From: UBA7374 sp049890275
GTDB lineage: Bacteria > Verrucomicrobiota > Verrucomicrobiia > Opitutales > Coraliomargaritaceae
Length of the DNA stretch: 64,000 bases
Direction: 5' to 3'
Assembly: GCA_049890275.1 (NCBI GenBank)
Contig: JBMHBT010000016.1
Location: 112,267 to 176,266, forward strand
The notes under the pieces are model-generated. The model was not told the DNA's origin, ran no database searches, and saw only the letters and a list, made by a program, of their open reading frames with translations. Made by a program: the position numbers and the translations under genes. Shown piece after piece: positions 8,822-18,205 of the stretch (position 1 is the stretch's first letter; every line of letters begins with the position of its first letter).

Positions 8822-9211
8822 ATGGCTATACAATTTGACCACACTCGTATCCGGGTTTCCAACCTCGAGAAATCAATCAATTGGTACTGTCGTACTTGTG
8901 GCTTCGAAGTATTGCGCCGAACCGATCAGTCACCCTCCGGCAACCAGCTGGCCCACCTGCAAATTCCCGGCTCACAACACAAGCTAGAGTTAACTTACTC
9001 AGCCGACTACGATGTTAAGGTTCCGGAAGACCTAGTCCATACCTGCATTCGAGTTGACGACATTATTGAGTACTGTGCGATGCTCGAAAGTCAGGACCTT
9101 GAAATTGATTTATGGCCGGAAAATTGGCGTGATAAGTTTAGCAACGGTAAAAAAATGGCCTTCATCACCGATCCGGATGGTTATGAAGTAGAAATCCTTG
9201 AACACGACTAG
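8822..9211 (+). CDS. VOC-family (glyoxalase/bleomycin-resistance) protein
   Basis: From the ATG at 8822 the product is about 129 residues, one VOC domain with two beta-alpha-beta-beta-beta halves. The four expected metal ligands are visible: H in FDHTRIRV, E in KLELTY, H in LVHTCIRV and E in GYEVEILE. This is the glyoxalase I arrangement, so lactoylglutathione lyase-like activity is plausible, though VOC proteins vary widely. An upstream in-frame start at 8765 adds 19 residues unlike the family and is rejected. Confidence 0.8.
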   Translation: MAIQFDHTRIRVSNLEKSINWYCRTCGFEVLRRTDQSPSGNQLAHLQIPGSQHKLELTYSADYDVKVPEDLVHTCIRVDDIIEYCAMLESQDLEIDLWPENWRDKFSNGKKMAFITDPDGYEVEILEHD

Positions 9212-9220
9212 GTGATTGGG

Positions 9221-10666
9221 TCACTTGCGACTGTCGCTTGACCTCTTGTTTTTGTTCCAAAACTTCAAGCTATAGAGCACAATTGCTGCAAATAGCCCGA
9301 CAATAAAGATGACGGGTAACCACTGAAGCGAGGTGACAAAGACCGGAGTTTCCAGTCCTCGAGTCGACGCTACCATTGTATCTTCGGGCGTACCTTCCCG
9401 GATTCCGGCAACTAATACGGAATATAACAAAGAGATTGCCCCGTAGGTTACATTTGTGGAAAGCCCCTTAAAGCTCAGTACGGTGGCCCGTTGATCCGAA
9501 TCAGCCTCTGCGTTGAGATAACGGCTGACAAAGAAATTCATAAAATGTAGCGCAGCAAAGAGGCAGACTGCAGGTAAAATACCCCAATAGGGAATAACAA
9601 AGCCAAGACCCACGAGTCCGACAAGAACGAGAGCGCAGAGAAAAGAAAAATTCCAAACCGGTTTGTAACGTTCCGACATACGGCGTGCCAAAAACGGAAC
9701 GGCTAAACCCAAGAGTGCCATGCCGGAACCAACCAAGCCGAAACTGGCTACGGGTAGTTGAATGCTTTCCCAATACCCACTAGCCAAGGTCAAAAACAAT
9801 CGAATCGGACTATCTAAAACAACAGCGGCCAAAAGAATCCCAAAAGGTAGGGGTGTGCACCAAATCCAACGCCCGGCACGAACCGTACGACGCCAGCTCT
9901 CTGCTATCGTGCTTGACCAATTCAGCGTGCTTTCCCGACTCGGCTCTTTCATTCGAAAGGCCATAAAAAGCACGACCCAAGAAGAAAAAAAGGTGAGTAG
10001 AATCGGCAGCTTCACAATTGCTTTCTGGCCGACATAAAAACCGACCCCGACGGCATTCAAAAACTTATTCACCCAAACCGGATCATAGACGGCAGCTCCC
10101 ACCATCATAGAAAAGAAGAACGCAATTGAAGTATCTCTTTGAACACGCTCAAGGACGCGCCCCCATTGATCTTCCTTGCCTGCAGCTTTGAGCGAATCGT
10201 AAGCCAAGGCTTCATCCGCCCCACTCGCTGCCGCCTCGGCAAAACCGCTGACCACTCGATTGATTAAAAATAAGCTGAAGAGCCAAGCACCACCATTGAT
10301 GGGAGCGAGCAAAAGCACCCCCATTTCTACAAACATGCACAAACCTGTCGTAATTAATAAATTACGACGTCCAATCGTGTCTGCCAAGGCTCCGGAAGGC
10401 ACCTCGCAGAGTACAATTGTCGCTGCCCAAACGGCATTGAGTATCCCAAACTGCTCCAGGGAGAGACCAAAATCGAGGAAGAGCAAAGCAAAGACCGGAT
10501 AGTAAAATCGGGCCGAAAAAAACATCCGAAAAAAAGTAAAGGCCTGCAGGTTTCGCCGAGCCGTTAATTCATAATCGGCTGCACTCATTCCCGGATGATT
10601 AATGCTGTTTTCATAAAGTCTGCAAGTTGACGCGGAGCGACCACTTGCGCAAGTAGCATTCGGCAA
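9221..10666 (-). CDS. Major facilitator superfamily transporter
   Basis: The 481-residue protein has about 12 hydrophobic segments. The loop 2-3 MFS motif reads GALADTIGRRNLL (about 97-109) after an APSG-like EVPSG turn. The substrate cannot be read from sequence. The start at 10666 has GAGATGG at ribosome-binding distance; a second candidate ATG at 10588 would remove 26 residues that look non-family. It is divergent from pfp and ends 10 bp from the VOC gene stop. Confidence 0.85.
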   Translation of the reverse strand: MPNATCASGRSASTCRLYENSINHPGMSAADYELTARRNLQAFTFFRMFFSARFYYPVFALLFLDFGLSLEQFGILNAVWAATIVLCEVPSGALADTIGRRNLLITTGLCMFVEMGVLLLAPINGGAWLFSLFLINRVVSGFAEAAASGADEALAYDSLKAAGKEDQWGRVLERVQRDTSIAFFFSMMVGAAVYDPVWVNKFLNAVGVGFYVGQKAIVKLPILLTFFSSWVVLFMAFRMKEPSRESTLNWSSTIAESWRRTVRAGRWIWCTPLPFGILLAAVVLDSPIRLFLTLASGYWESIQLPVASFGLVGSGMALLGLAVPFLARRMSERYKPVWNFSFLCALVLVGLVGLGFVIPYWGILPAVCLFAALHFMNFFVSRYLNAEADSDQRATVLSFKGLSTNVTYGAISLLYSVLVAGIREGTPEDTMVASTRGLETPVFVTSLQWLPVIFIVGLFAAIVLYSLKFWNKNKRSSDSRK

Positions 10667-10727
10667 TTCATGTTTGCCATCTCAACGATTTCCAACAAAA
10701 GATCGTTTCATTTTTATAAGATATACT

Positions 10728-11969
10728 ATGCCAAGCGAAAAACCCATTCAAACTGTTGCCATTCTAACTGCAGGTGGTCTTGCCCCCTGTCTTTCCTCAG
10801 CGATTGGCGGGCTTATCGAGCGGTACAGCGAACTGTATCCAGACATTGCTATTATTTGCTATCGGGGTGGCTATAAAGGCCTATTACAGGGAGATTCTAT
10901 CAGTATTGATTCTTCTAAACGAGCAGAAGCCTCGATACTGCATCAGCATGGCGGTAGCCCAATCGGGAACAGTCGCGTCAAGTTGACAAATGTCGCAGAC
11001 TGCCTTGCGCGAGGTCTGGTTAAAGAAGGAGAAGACCCACTCCAAGTTGCGGCTGATCAACTGACCCGCGACAATGTAGATGTACTACACACCATTGGTG
11101 GAGACGACACGAATACAACTGCAGCGGATTTAGCCGCTTATCTAGCAAAAAATGATTATCCGCTAACTGTTGTCGGTCTGCCAAAAACGATTGATAACGA
11201 TGTCTTTCCGATTGCCCAAAGTCTCGGCGCCTGGACTGCCGCTGAAGAAGGCGCGCGCTTCTTTGAAAATGTTGTCGCTGAACACAATGCGAACCCTCGT
11301 ATGTTAATCATTCATGAAGTCATGGGTCGCAACTGTGGATGGTTGACTGCTGCTACGGCCAAAGCCTATCGCGAGCGCTTGGACCAACTCAATTGGGCTG
11401 ATGGCTTGGGTTTGAGCGCTGCCCGAAAAGATGTTCACGCAGTCTTCATTCCTGAGATGGCAATAGACATAGCCGCTGAAGCGATCCGCCTGAAAGCGGT
11501 CATGGACACACATGACAACGTAAACATTTTCATCTCAGAGGGTGCTGGAGTTGAAACGATCGTTCAGGAAATGGAGGCTGCCGGCGAGACGGTCCCTCGC
11601 GATGCGTTTGGCCATGTTAAACTGGATGCAGTGAACCCCGGAAAATGGTTTGGACAACAATTTGCCAAAATGCTTAGAGCAGAAAAAGTACTTGTGCAAA
11701 AGAGCGGCTATTTCGCGCGATCCGCACCTGCGAACCCAGACGACCTACGACTGATTAAAAGCTGTACGGATCTTGCGGTTGACTGCGCGGTAGCCCGAAC
11801 AAGTGGAGTCATCGGACATGATGAAGATCAACGAGGCATTCTCCGAGCGATCGAATTTCCGCGTATTGCAGGCGGAAAGCCCTTTGAGATCACCAGTCCA
11901 TGGTTTGCCGAGTTACTGGAAGCCATTGGACAGCCAATGGGTCAAAACATCGCACAAGCTGGACACTAA
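10728..11969 (+). CDS. pfp: Pyrophosphate--fructose-6-phosphate 1-phosphotransferase
   Basis: The 413-residue phosphofructokinase has GGDDTN at 124-129 and PKTIDND at 152-158. ATP-dependent enzymes have GGDG and PGTIDND at these places; the Asp and Lys are the known PPi-specific substitutions. The enzyme therefore runs the reversible PPi-linked fructose-6-phosphate / fructose-1,6-bisphosphate step of glycolysis. The start is taken at 10728 because the family begins at AILTAGGLAPCL. An in-frame ATG 54 bp upstream overlaps the divergent MFS leader. Confidence 0.93.
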   Translation: MPSEKPIQTVAILTAGGLAPCLSSAIGGLIERYSELYPDIAIICYRGGYKGLLQGDSISIDSSKRAEASILHQHGGSPIGNSRVKLTNVADCLARGLVKEGEDPLQVAADQLTRDNVDVLHTIGGDDTNTTAADLAAYLAKNDYPLTVVGLPKTIDNDVFPIAQSLGAWTAAEEGARFFENVVAEHNANPRMLIIHEVMGRNCGWLTAATAKAYRERLDQLNWADGLGLSAARKDVHAVFIPEMAIDIAAEAIRLKAVMDTHDNVNIFISEGAGVETIVQEMEAAGETVPRDAFGHVKLDAVNPGKWFGQQFAKMLRAEKVLVQKSGYFARSAPANPDDLRLIKSCTDLAVDCAVARTSGVIGHDEDQRGILRAIEFPRIAGGKPFEITSPWFAELLEAIGQPMGQNIAQAGH

Positions 11970-11982
11970 TCGATTGAGAAGA

Positions 11983-13482
11983 CTACCACTGGTCTGTCCG
12001 GAAAGGAGTCACCGGCAGACCATTTCGGTCAAATAGATTGACTACCGGATTATCCGCCCATCCGTAGCGTACCGCAACAGGGTTTGGAATATCCGGGTGG
12101 GAGACTTCGACGACTGAAGGACCTTTGATCTCTGCCTTCGCCCATTTGAACTTCCGATCCTCTCCCGCGATGGCAAATCCACGCAAGGTACGAACGTCAA
12201 ATGTGTACAAACCCTGTGGGCTAACTGAGTCGAATGTAATCGTAGCCACACTTTCAGCAATTTCCATTGAAGCAAAACACGGACTGTCTGGGCTTACAGT
12301 AAAACCATGTACTTTTGACAGTGCATGTCGCGCCAAACGATCCGCCACGACACGTTTGTCACGCGGGTGAATATCATTGCCCTCTCCGGAGTCAATAATC
12401 ACCGCTTCTCCAGTATTGGAAAGCGATAGCGTAGCTGTCTGCGCTTCACGCAAACGCGCCCAACCACTATCCGCAGGTTCTTCTCTTTCCCCATGGAAAT
12501 CAGCTAGCTGTGCCCAGTAAAACGGAAAATCACCTTGCCCCCACTTATCTCGCCAAGTCTGGATCAGTAGCGAAAATAAGTGATTGTAGTCTGCAGCGCG
12601 TCCTACGTTCGACTCTCCTTGATACCAGATGACACCTCGTATCCCAAAACCAATAATCGGATGTAAGACTCCGTTATAAAGATTCGCCGGACGTTTTTGT
12701 CCATAACGTGGATCGATTGGTGCCGGTGGGCGTTTCCCGACACGGCCACCCTCATTCCATACTTTAAAACGAGCTTCATTTTGTTTCTGTATGGCATCGG
12801 AATGTCCCTCTACCAATGCGTCATATTCTTCCAAATAAGTGGAATAGCGCTCGTAGCGATCCAAGATGTTGCGTGGCACCCAGGCCTCCGCCGCAGAAGC
12901 GCCCCATGAATTACTAATCAAGCCAATAGGCACCCCCAAAGCATCCTGTAAGCGCCGACCAAAATGGTACCCCACCGCAGAGAAATCCTTTACCGAATTC
13001 GAAGAGCAAACTTTCCACGTTCCTTGAAAATCATCCAAGGGCAGCTGTGAACCTTTTTTAGCAACCTTAAGCAGCCGTATTTGTGAATTATTGGCAGTAG
13101 CCAATTCCAAATCATAGGCGTCGGACTTGCTCAGCGGCCATTCCATATTCGACTGTCCGGAACAAAGCCATACCTCACCAATCAGAACATCTGTAAAACG
13201 AAGTGTATTGTCTCCGGCAATTTCTAATACATGAGGCCCGCCTGCAGGCATAGGCTTTAGCTTGATTTTCCAACGTCCATTTTCACCGGCTAGCGTTCTG
13301 TGCTCCTGATCTGCGATACGAATCACGATTTGCTCACCCGGAGCGGCTTTTCCCCAGACCGGATTTATCTGCCCTCTTTGGAATACCATATGGTCACTAA
13401 AAATGGCAGAAACACCAACCCCACATAATGAATGGAAGGAGAAAAGTAGCGCGAATAGAATAAAGGACAGGTAAGTTTTCAT
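11983..13482 (-). CDS. Sialate O-acetylesterase-like SGNH esterase
   Basis: The 499-residue protein has a signal peptide (about 1-25, LSFILFALLFSFHSLCGVGVSA). The SGNH hydrolase core has the catalytic serine in GQSNMEW, the middle block WYQGESN, and the Asp-His pair in GNDIHPRD. This is the SASA/YjhS-like family, which removes O-acetyl groups from sialic acid and from plant or algal polysaccharides. An algal-polysaccharide role is plausible given the downstream sulfated-galactan locus, but the gene is 25 kb away. It converges with pfp. Confidence 0.88.
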   Translation of the reverse strand: MKTYLSFILFALLFSFHSLCGVGVSAIFSDHMVFQRGQINPVWGKAAPGEQIVIRIADQEHRTLAGENGRWKIKLKPMPAGGPHVLEIAGDNTLRFTDVLIGEVWLCSGQSNMEWPLSKSDAYDLELATANNSQIRLLKVAKKGSQLPLDDFQGTWKVCSSNSVKDFSAVGYHFGRRLQDALGVPIGLISNSWGASAAEAWVPRNILDRYERYSTYLEEYDALVEGHSDAIQKQNEARFKVWNEGGRVGKRPPAPIDPRYGQKRPANLYNGVLHPIIGFGIRGVIWYQGESNVGRAADYNHLFSLLIQTWRDKWGQGDFPFYWAQLADFHGEREEPADSGWARLREAQTATLSLSNTGEAVIIDSGEGNDIHPRDKRVVADRLARHALSKVHGFTVSPDSPCFASMEIAESVATITFDSVSPQGLYTFDVRTLRGFAIAGEDRKFKWAKAEIKGPSVVEVSHPDIPNPVAVRYGWADNPVVNLFDRNGLPVTPFRTDQW

Positions 13483-13773
13483 GAATCAGAAACCAGTAAC
13501 AGATGAACAAATGAAACCGAAAAACGTTTTATAACAATACATTGCTTCAAGAAGAGTTGTCAAAGTCTGTTCGTTTATCTTCCAGAATGAGAAAATATGG
13601 ATCTTTAGTACTCCGCAACGGATCCCATGTAATTGGAGTGATCGAACACCTTCTAAACACTGAAAAATGGATTCGGATACATGCATTAAAAGCCCGCACA
13701 AATACTTCAGGCTGCATTTTCATATTTGACCCCAAGGACAGGCTCAACATTGTGAGACGAGGTTTAAAAATCG

Positions 13774-14220
13774 ATGGTTCGATTATTCGTACAATTACAC
13801 CGCTCCCGTAGTGAGCGTGCCACATTTGCCCGGTTTGCTTTTGTCGGCGCAACGATAGCAACGATAGATGCCGGATTACTGTACCTGCTTTTAGCTGCAG
13901 GGATCGACCCATACACCGGACGCTTTCTCTCGTTAACAGCGTCTATGTCAGCAGGTTACCTGCTCAACCGATACTTTACCTTCCACCACTTGGAAACAGG
14001 GCGGGCACTCTGGCATTCACTGCTACGGCATTACAGTGTCCATGCAGTCGGGGCAGCCATCAATATCGGAGTGTTCAGTGCAGTCTTACTTCTCGGACAA
14101 GAATTGGGCGGAGAAGTCGCTGCATCTGCGACACTGCCACTATTGGGCGTCTGGATCGGCGGAATTTCCGGGATGTGCTTTAATTTCTTCTTTTCCAAGA
14201 AACTCGTCTACGATAGTTGA
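13774..14220 (+). CDS. GtrA-family membrane protein
   Basis: The 148-residue protein has four hydrophobic segments and the GtrA hallmarks: FAFVGATIATIDAGLLYLLL near the start, GYLLNRYFTF in the middle and FNFFFSKKLVY at the end. GtrA proteins are thought to flip or handle polyprenyl-linked sugars for surface glycans. It opens a tightly packed operon with a sulfotransferase, a GT4 glycosyltransferase and a polysaccharide deacetylase, which supports a cell-surface glycan role. Confidence 0.87.
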   Translation: MVRLFVQLHRSRSERATFARFAFVGATIATIDAGLLYLLLAAGIDPYTGRFLSLTASMSAGYLLNRYFTFHHLETGRALWHSLLRHYSVHAVGAAINIGVFSAVLLLGQELGGEVAASATLPLLGVWIGGISGMCFNFFFSKKLVYDS

Positions 14221-14225
14221 ACGGA

Positions 14226-15383
14226 ATGTTTGCCGTTTTTATAAGGAGCCTGGGCTACCATTTTCACTGGTTTCTATACTCATTCTGCACTGAAAAGCAT
14301 ACAGGAGTGCCACTCAGCCTGCGCCGTTTACTTCTTTTAGTCATCGGTATGCCACTCTTCATCTTCCTACAATTCATCCATTGGTTGGGCTTTTTAATCG
14401 ATGAAATTTGTTTCTCTGCCTATCGAAAAGTAGAAGTAAAAGCTCCCCTCTTCATTAGCGGCATCCCAAGAAGTGGCACGACCTTCGTCCATCGTACTCT
14501 TGCAACAAATCGCTCTGCCTTTTGTACGGTATCAACCTGGGAGGCAATACTAGCCCCATCCATCACTGAACGTAAATGTATCGCACGACTGCGCTCTTTG
14601 GATCGACGGATCGGCAGCCCTCTGAAAAAAACCATAAACAGCCTTTTGTCCCGAGCTTCAGGCGAATTTAATGAAATCCATGAAGTGGGAATCAACGCTG
14701 AAGAAGAAGATTATCTCTGGCTCCTGCCGGCAGGAAGCTGCTTTATTCTCAGTATGGCATTTCCTTTCTCTCGTTGGCTTCAGCAAATTGCTGCGCCAGA
14801 GAAAATTCCCAAAAAACAGCGCAATCAGCTGCTGGATTTCTACCAAAGCTGTATCCAGCGACACCTATACTACCATGGAACAAATCGTACTTTTCTTTCC
14901 AAAAATGCGGCCTTCGCCGGTTGGGTTGAATTACTGGCAGGACGCTTCCCGGATGCCCGTTTTTTGATCTGCGTGCGTCACCCCATGAGCGCACTGAGTT
15001 CCCAACTCAGTTCACTTCGACCGGCAAGAGAGCTCTTTGCTATCGATCCGGACGGAAGCCAAACTAAAGAGCGAATGACCGCAATCTTTCGGGCGTACTA
15101 CCAGCATCTAGCCCACATCTCCCAAAGCATGTCACCCAAGTGTTTGGCCATCATTGACCAAACCGACCTACGTGCCGATGCGACGATCGTTCTCAATCAA
15201 GCAACCAAGCAACTTTCCTTAGAGTCGATTCAAATTCCCGAATGCCCTGAAAAGACGAAAAAGAGCCAGAAAAGCCCTTCCCATCAACACTCTCCATCTC
15301 AGTACGGACTCGAAAATAAAGAAATCGAGGTTTGCCTGATGCCCGCTTACCAAGTGATTATACAGGCGAAACAGCGTGTATAG
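14226..15383 (+). CDS. Sulfotransferase-family protein
   Basis: The product is about 385 residues from the ATG at 14226; a TTG at 14217 overlapping the GtrA stop is the alternative. The 5'-phosphosulfate-binding loop GIPRSGTTF is at about 79-87, and a 3'-phosphate-binding region with RHPMSALSS lies downstream. Both contact PAPS in known sulfotransferases. A hydrophobic N-terminal stretch (LLLLVIGMPLFIFLQF) suggests membrane anchoring. The operon context predicts sulfation of a surface glycan or glycolipid. The last ~60 residues are lysine/serine-rich and poorly conserved in appearance. Confidence 0.8.
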   Translation: MFAVFIRSLGYHFHWFLYSFCTEKHTGVPLSLRRLLLLVIGMPLFIFLQFIHWLGFLIDEICFSAYRKVEVKAPLFISGIPRSGTTFVHRTLATNRSAFCTVSTWEAILAPSITERKCIARLRSLDRRIGSPLKKTINSLLSRASGEFNEIHEVGINAEEEDYLWLLPAGSCFILSMAFPFSRWLQQIAAPEKIPKKQRNQLLDFYQSCIQRHLYYHGTNRTFLSKNAAFAGWVELLAGRFPDARFLICVRHPMSALSSQLSSLRPARELFAIDPDGSQTKERMTAIFRAYYQHLAHISQSMSPKCLAIIDQTDLRADATIVLNQATKQLSLESIQIPECPEKTKKSQKSPSHQHSPSQYGLENKEIEVCLMPAYQVIIQAKQRV

Positions 15384-15400
15384 TCCCCTGACTCTAAAAC

Positions 15401-16570
15401 ATGGAACCAAGCCCTGAGTCCATTGATCCTCTGAAAATTTCAGAAACGGTGCCTAGCGAAGAATCTCACGCCAGAGGGGTTCGCGTGGCATTCTTTTCTG
15501 ATTCCTTACCCGAACGGAACGGAACCGGTGCTTACTACCACGATCTGGCAGGGCAACTCGCGCCGCAAGTGGAAGCGCTGAAGATATTTCAACCTACACA
15601 ACGCGGAAATAACTCGTTTCTATCCCTCCCGATGCCGGGAGACCCCATGCAACGTTTGGTCACGCCAAACTTTATGCGAATCCGCTCAGGCTATAAGTCA
15701 CTGAATCCTCACATCGTCGTTTCCATCACACCGGGTCCCTTTGGCTTACTTGGATTGGCCTTGGCAAAACTCTCCGGCAGTCGCTTTATCTCGGCCTTTC
15801 ACACCGATTTTGAACAACTGGCTAAAATCTACTTCAATCCCTTATCACGCACTTTTGCCAACGGATACCTACGCACAGCCAACCGCATTCTCTGCAAGAA
15901 AAGCGGTGTTGTTCTGGTTAATAACAGTAAACTAGAAGAAGATGTTATCGCGCTCGGTGCGAAGGGAATAGAAGTCATGGGCACCCCATTACAGCCAGCA
16001 TTCTTAGAAAAACCAATGCAGCCACCCCCTTCTTCGGTCCAAAGAATCTGCTTCGCTGGGCGCTTGGCGGCTGAAAAAAACATCGATCAAATCATTGATG
16101 CATCCAAGCAATTTCCAGAAATTGAATTTGTCATTGGTGGAGATGGTCCACTTCGCAAAAAGCTTCAAGATCTCGCGAATGGATTGACCCATGTCCGCTT
16201 CACCGGTTGGCTCAACCGAGATGAATTGATTGAGATCCTCGACTCCTCCAGCCTTCTGCTTCTCCCCTCTAAACTTGAAACTTTTGGCTCCGTTGCCCTT
16301 GAAGCCATGTCCCGCGGGCGCCCTGCCCTCGTTTCCGCAAACGCAGGCATACACGATTGGCCTATTCTCCAAGATGGCCTCTTTACTCTCCAAAGAGGAG
16401 ACGATTTAGCTACAGCTATTGAGCGCTTAATACACTTACCGGCCGATGAATGGCAACGTAAGGCCTCCGTCTGTCGATCAGCAGCTGAACAACTCAACCG
16501 AGAAACGATTCTCCAGTGGGCGCGGATGTTAGCAGAACGATCTGCCATCAAAGAAACAAAGGCTTCGTGA
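15401..16570 (+). CDS. Glycosyltransferase family 4
   Basis: The 389-residue GT-B fold protein has the N-domain start FFSDSLPERNGTGAYYHDLA, the C-domain FAGRLAAEKN, the nucleotide-binding GGDGPL, and the GT4 E-x7-E motif ETFGSVALEAMSRG (about 300). Retaining GT4 enzymes transfer a nucleotide-activated sugar to lipid or glycan acceptors. The layout resembles glycolipid glucosyl/mannosyl transferases. Its stop overlaps the GTG start of the deacetylase gene. Donor and acceptor are not determined. Confidence 0.87.
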   Translation: MEPSPESIDPLKISETVPSEESHARGVRVAFFSDSLPERNGTGAYYHDLAGQLAPQVEALKIFQPTQRGNNSFLSLPMPGDPMQRLVTPNFMRIRSGYKSLNPHIVVSITPGPFGLLGLALAKLSGSRFISAFHTDFEQLAKIYFNPLSRTFANGYLRTANRILCKKSGVVLVNNSKLEEDVIALGAKGIEVMGTPLQPAFLEKPMQPPPSSVQRICFAGRLAAEKNIDQIIDASKQFPEIEFVIGGDGPLRKKLQDLANGLTHVRFTGWLNRDELIEILDSSSLLLLPSKLETFGSVALEAMSRGRPALVSANAGIHDWPILQDGLFTLQRGDDLATAIERLIHLPADEWQRKASVCRSAAEQLNRETILQWARMLAERSAIKETKAS

Positions 16571-17253
16571 AAGCACTGGTTAGTATACATGATTGCATGC
16601 CCGAAACTATGGATCGGGTGGAGGCCCTACTCGATTGGTTGGGCGAACGCGGAGTACCTCCAGTCGCACTACTCATCGTACCAGGAAAAGACTGGTCAAC
16701 CGATGGATTAAAAAGATTACGGCAATTCGCTCAACTCGGGCACGAATTAGTGGCCCATGGCTGGAGCCACTACACAGAGCCGAGGAGACTCTTTCATCGC
16801 ATCCATTCAACACTGATATCTAGAAATGTTGCTGAACACCTTGATCTGGATGCAGATGGCGTATTCGATTTAATGCAGCGCTCGGCTGGTTGGTTTACTG
16901 AAAACAATCTGACTGCACCCGAAACCTATGTGCCGCCCTCCTGGGCCCTCGGAATAATTCGAAAAAATGCTTTTCAACAGCTGCCATATAAAATCATCGA
17001 AACCACTCGTGGCGTTATTTATACCAGAAATGAAAAGCGCATGACTCTGCCACTCACTGGATTTGAGGCGGACACCGCGATACGGGAAGCCTTCTTATCC
17101 CGCTGGAACAAGTATCAAATGAATACAGCTATGCGTACAGAAAAGCCACTGCGTATCTCCATTCATCCAGACGACTTGCAACTGCGCCTCACCGATCAAA
17201 TGGAAACACTGATCAAAAATACGGATGAATTTATTAGCTACCGCGACCTCTAG
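16567..17253 (+). CDS. Polysaccharide deacetylase-like protein (DUF2334 type)
   Basis: The start is placed at GTG 16567, which overlaps the TGA of the glycosyltransferase (GTGA), giving about 228 residues. A longer ATG start at 16516 lies inside the upstream gene. NodB-fold features are SIHDCMPET near the N-terminus (metal-binding Asp), then HELVAHGWSHY with two histidines, and SIHPDDLQ near the end. These fit the DUF2334 branch of carbohydrate esterase 4-like deacetylases. It is the last gene of the GtrA operon, with a terminator-like hairpin downstream. Confidence 0.8.
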   Translation: MKALVSIHDCMPETMDRVEALLDWLGERGVPPVALLIVPGKDWSTDGLKRLRQFAQLGHELVAHGWSHYTEPRRLFHRIHSTLISRNVAEHLDLDADGVFDLMQRSAGWFTENNLTAPETYVPPSWALGIIRKNAFQQLPYKIIETTRGVIYTRNEKRMTLPLTGFEADTAIREAFLSRWNKYQMNTAMRTEKPLRISIHPDDLQLRLTDQMETLIKNTDEFISYRDL

Positions 17254-17282
17254 CCCAGAATAGAGAATAAGGTTTTCAATAA

Positions 17283-17313
17283 AAAGGCCGTGGGATATCA
17301 CCCCACAGCCTTT
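17283..17313 (-). terminator. Intrinsic terminator of the minus-strand barrel gene
   Basis: AAAGGC(c)GTGGG pairs with CCCAC(a)GCCTTT around a 7-nt loop, an 11-bp stem with one mismatch. On the minus strand it is followed by a T-rich stretch (TTTTTATT), as expected for a terminator after the gene ending at 17338. It may act in both directions between the convergent genes. Confidence 0.75.
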
Positions 17314-17337
17314 GAAAATGAAACTGCAAATACTAGA

Positions 17338-18045
17338 CTAGAAATGATAGACGATACCCAGACCCAGTTTGGTTAAATTTGCATCGTAGAGATAATGGTC
17401 AGCATCTCCCGCATCGCCCTCTTCGTATTCAGCAGCTGACCAACTCAAAATAGCGGAAGCAGACCAGTCCATAGCGAAACGCCAAGTAATTCCGGTATTG
17501 GCACCGAAGACTCCTTCAGAACCACCGAAACCTGCTTCGAGGGCACTACTCCAAAACCACTTCTCATTGAGTGCATAAGTAGCAGAACTGCCTAAGATTC
17601 CATCTGTCCAGGTGTTGTCAAAGTCGCCTGTAATTGCAGGTCCTGTCATCTCCTGAGACACACTGCGAAGACCCGCATAAGTCGTAATCGTCCATGCGCC
17701 ATCTTCAACCCACTTATAACCTGCAGTGAGATCCAAGATAGTTTGTTCAAAATTCACATCCTGGAGAACCACACCGGGAGTCGGTGTTTGATCTGCTTCC
17801 ACTTCAAAACTGAATACAGAGGCACGGAAGATCCATGCGCCAGTTGCAGCATAGCCTTGCAGAGAAATAGCCGACTCCATATCACCGGAGTCGAACTCAA
17901 GATCGCCTGAGTTATCCGCTAAGGTGAGATCTCCATCTATATCGAAGGCCCCAGCGCCAGCGCCAATGCCGAATTTCCATTCCGCCTGAGCGGAATTGAT
18001 AGCCGCAAATGCGACTGCTAGTAAGAACAGTTTAGTTTTATTCAT
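17338..18045 (-). CDS. Outer-membrane beta-barrel protein
   Basis: The 235-residue protein has a clear signal peptide (MNKTKLFLLAVAFAAINSAQA) and alternating aromatic/glycine beta strands. It ends in VYHF, a terminal aromatic as in BAM-inserted barrels. The length suggests 8-10 strands, an OmpA/OmpW-like small barrel. No enzyme motif is visible. Its leader holds overlapping inverted repeats (18089-18128) and its end has an intrinsic terminator, so it is probably monocistronic. Confidence 0.75.
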   Translation of the reverse strand: MNKTKLFLLAVAFAAINSAQAEWKFGIGAGAGAFDIDGDLTLADNSGDLEFDSGDMESAISLQGYAATGAWIFRASVFSFEVEADQTPTPGVVLQDVNFEQTILDLTAGYKWVEDGAWTITTYAGLRSVSQEMTGPAITGDFDNTWTDGILGSSATYALNEKWFWSSALEAGFGGSEGVFGANTGITWRFAMDWSASAILSWSAAEYEEGDAGDADHYLYDANLTKLGLGIVYHF

Positions 18046-18088
18046 GGTCGTTGAGTGATTACAGGAATCAATGGATTGAAGGTATAAA

Positions 18089-18128
18089 CCTAGAACTCAT
18101 TAGAACTAGGGAGTCTATTTCCTAGTTC
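18089..18128. repeat. Overlapping inverted repeats in the barrel-gene leader
   Basis: GAACTAGG (18103-18110) and CCTAGTTC (18121-18128) make a perfect 8-bp stem with a 10-nt loop. CCTAGAAC (18089-18096) can pair partly with the same middle arm, giving a competing hairpin. All lie 44-83 bp upstream of the barrel gene start. A switchable leader or a multi-site operator would fit. Confidence 0.35.
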
Positions 18129-18205
18129 AAGTATAATTTATAGTTATTCTAGTAATTACTTTCGTGTAAAATATTCCTCTAAGAAACCAGGCGGTCTACC
18201 GGTGC

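Noticed and set aside
13542..13811. 89-codon plus-strand frame before the GtrA gene
   Set aside because: It overlaps the GtrA start and a minus-strand frame, lacks a ribosome binding site and matches no family I know. It is more likely leader DNA for the divergent genes.
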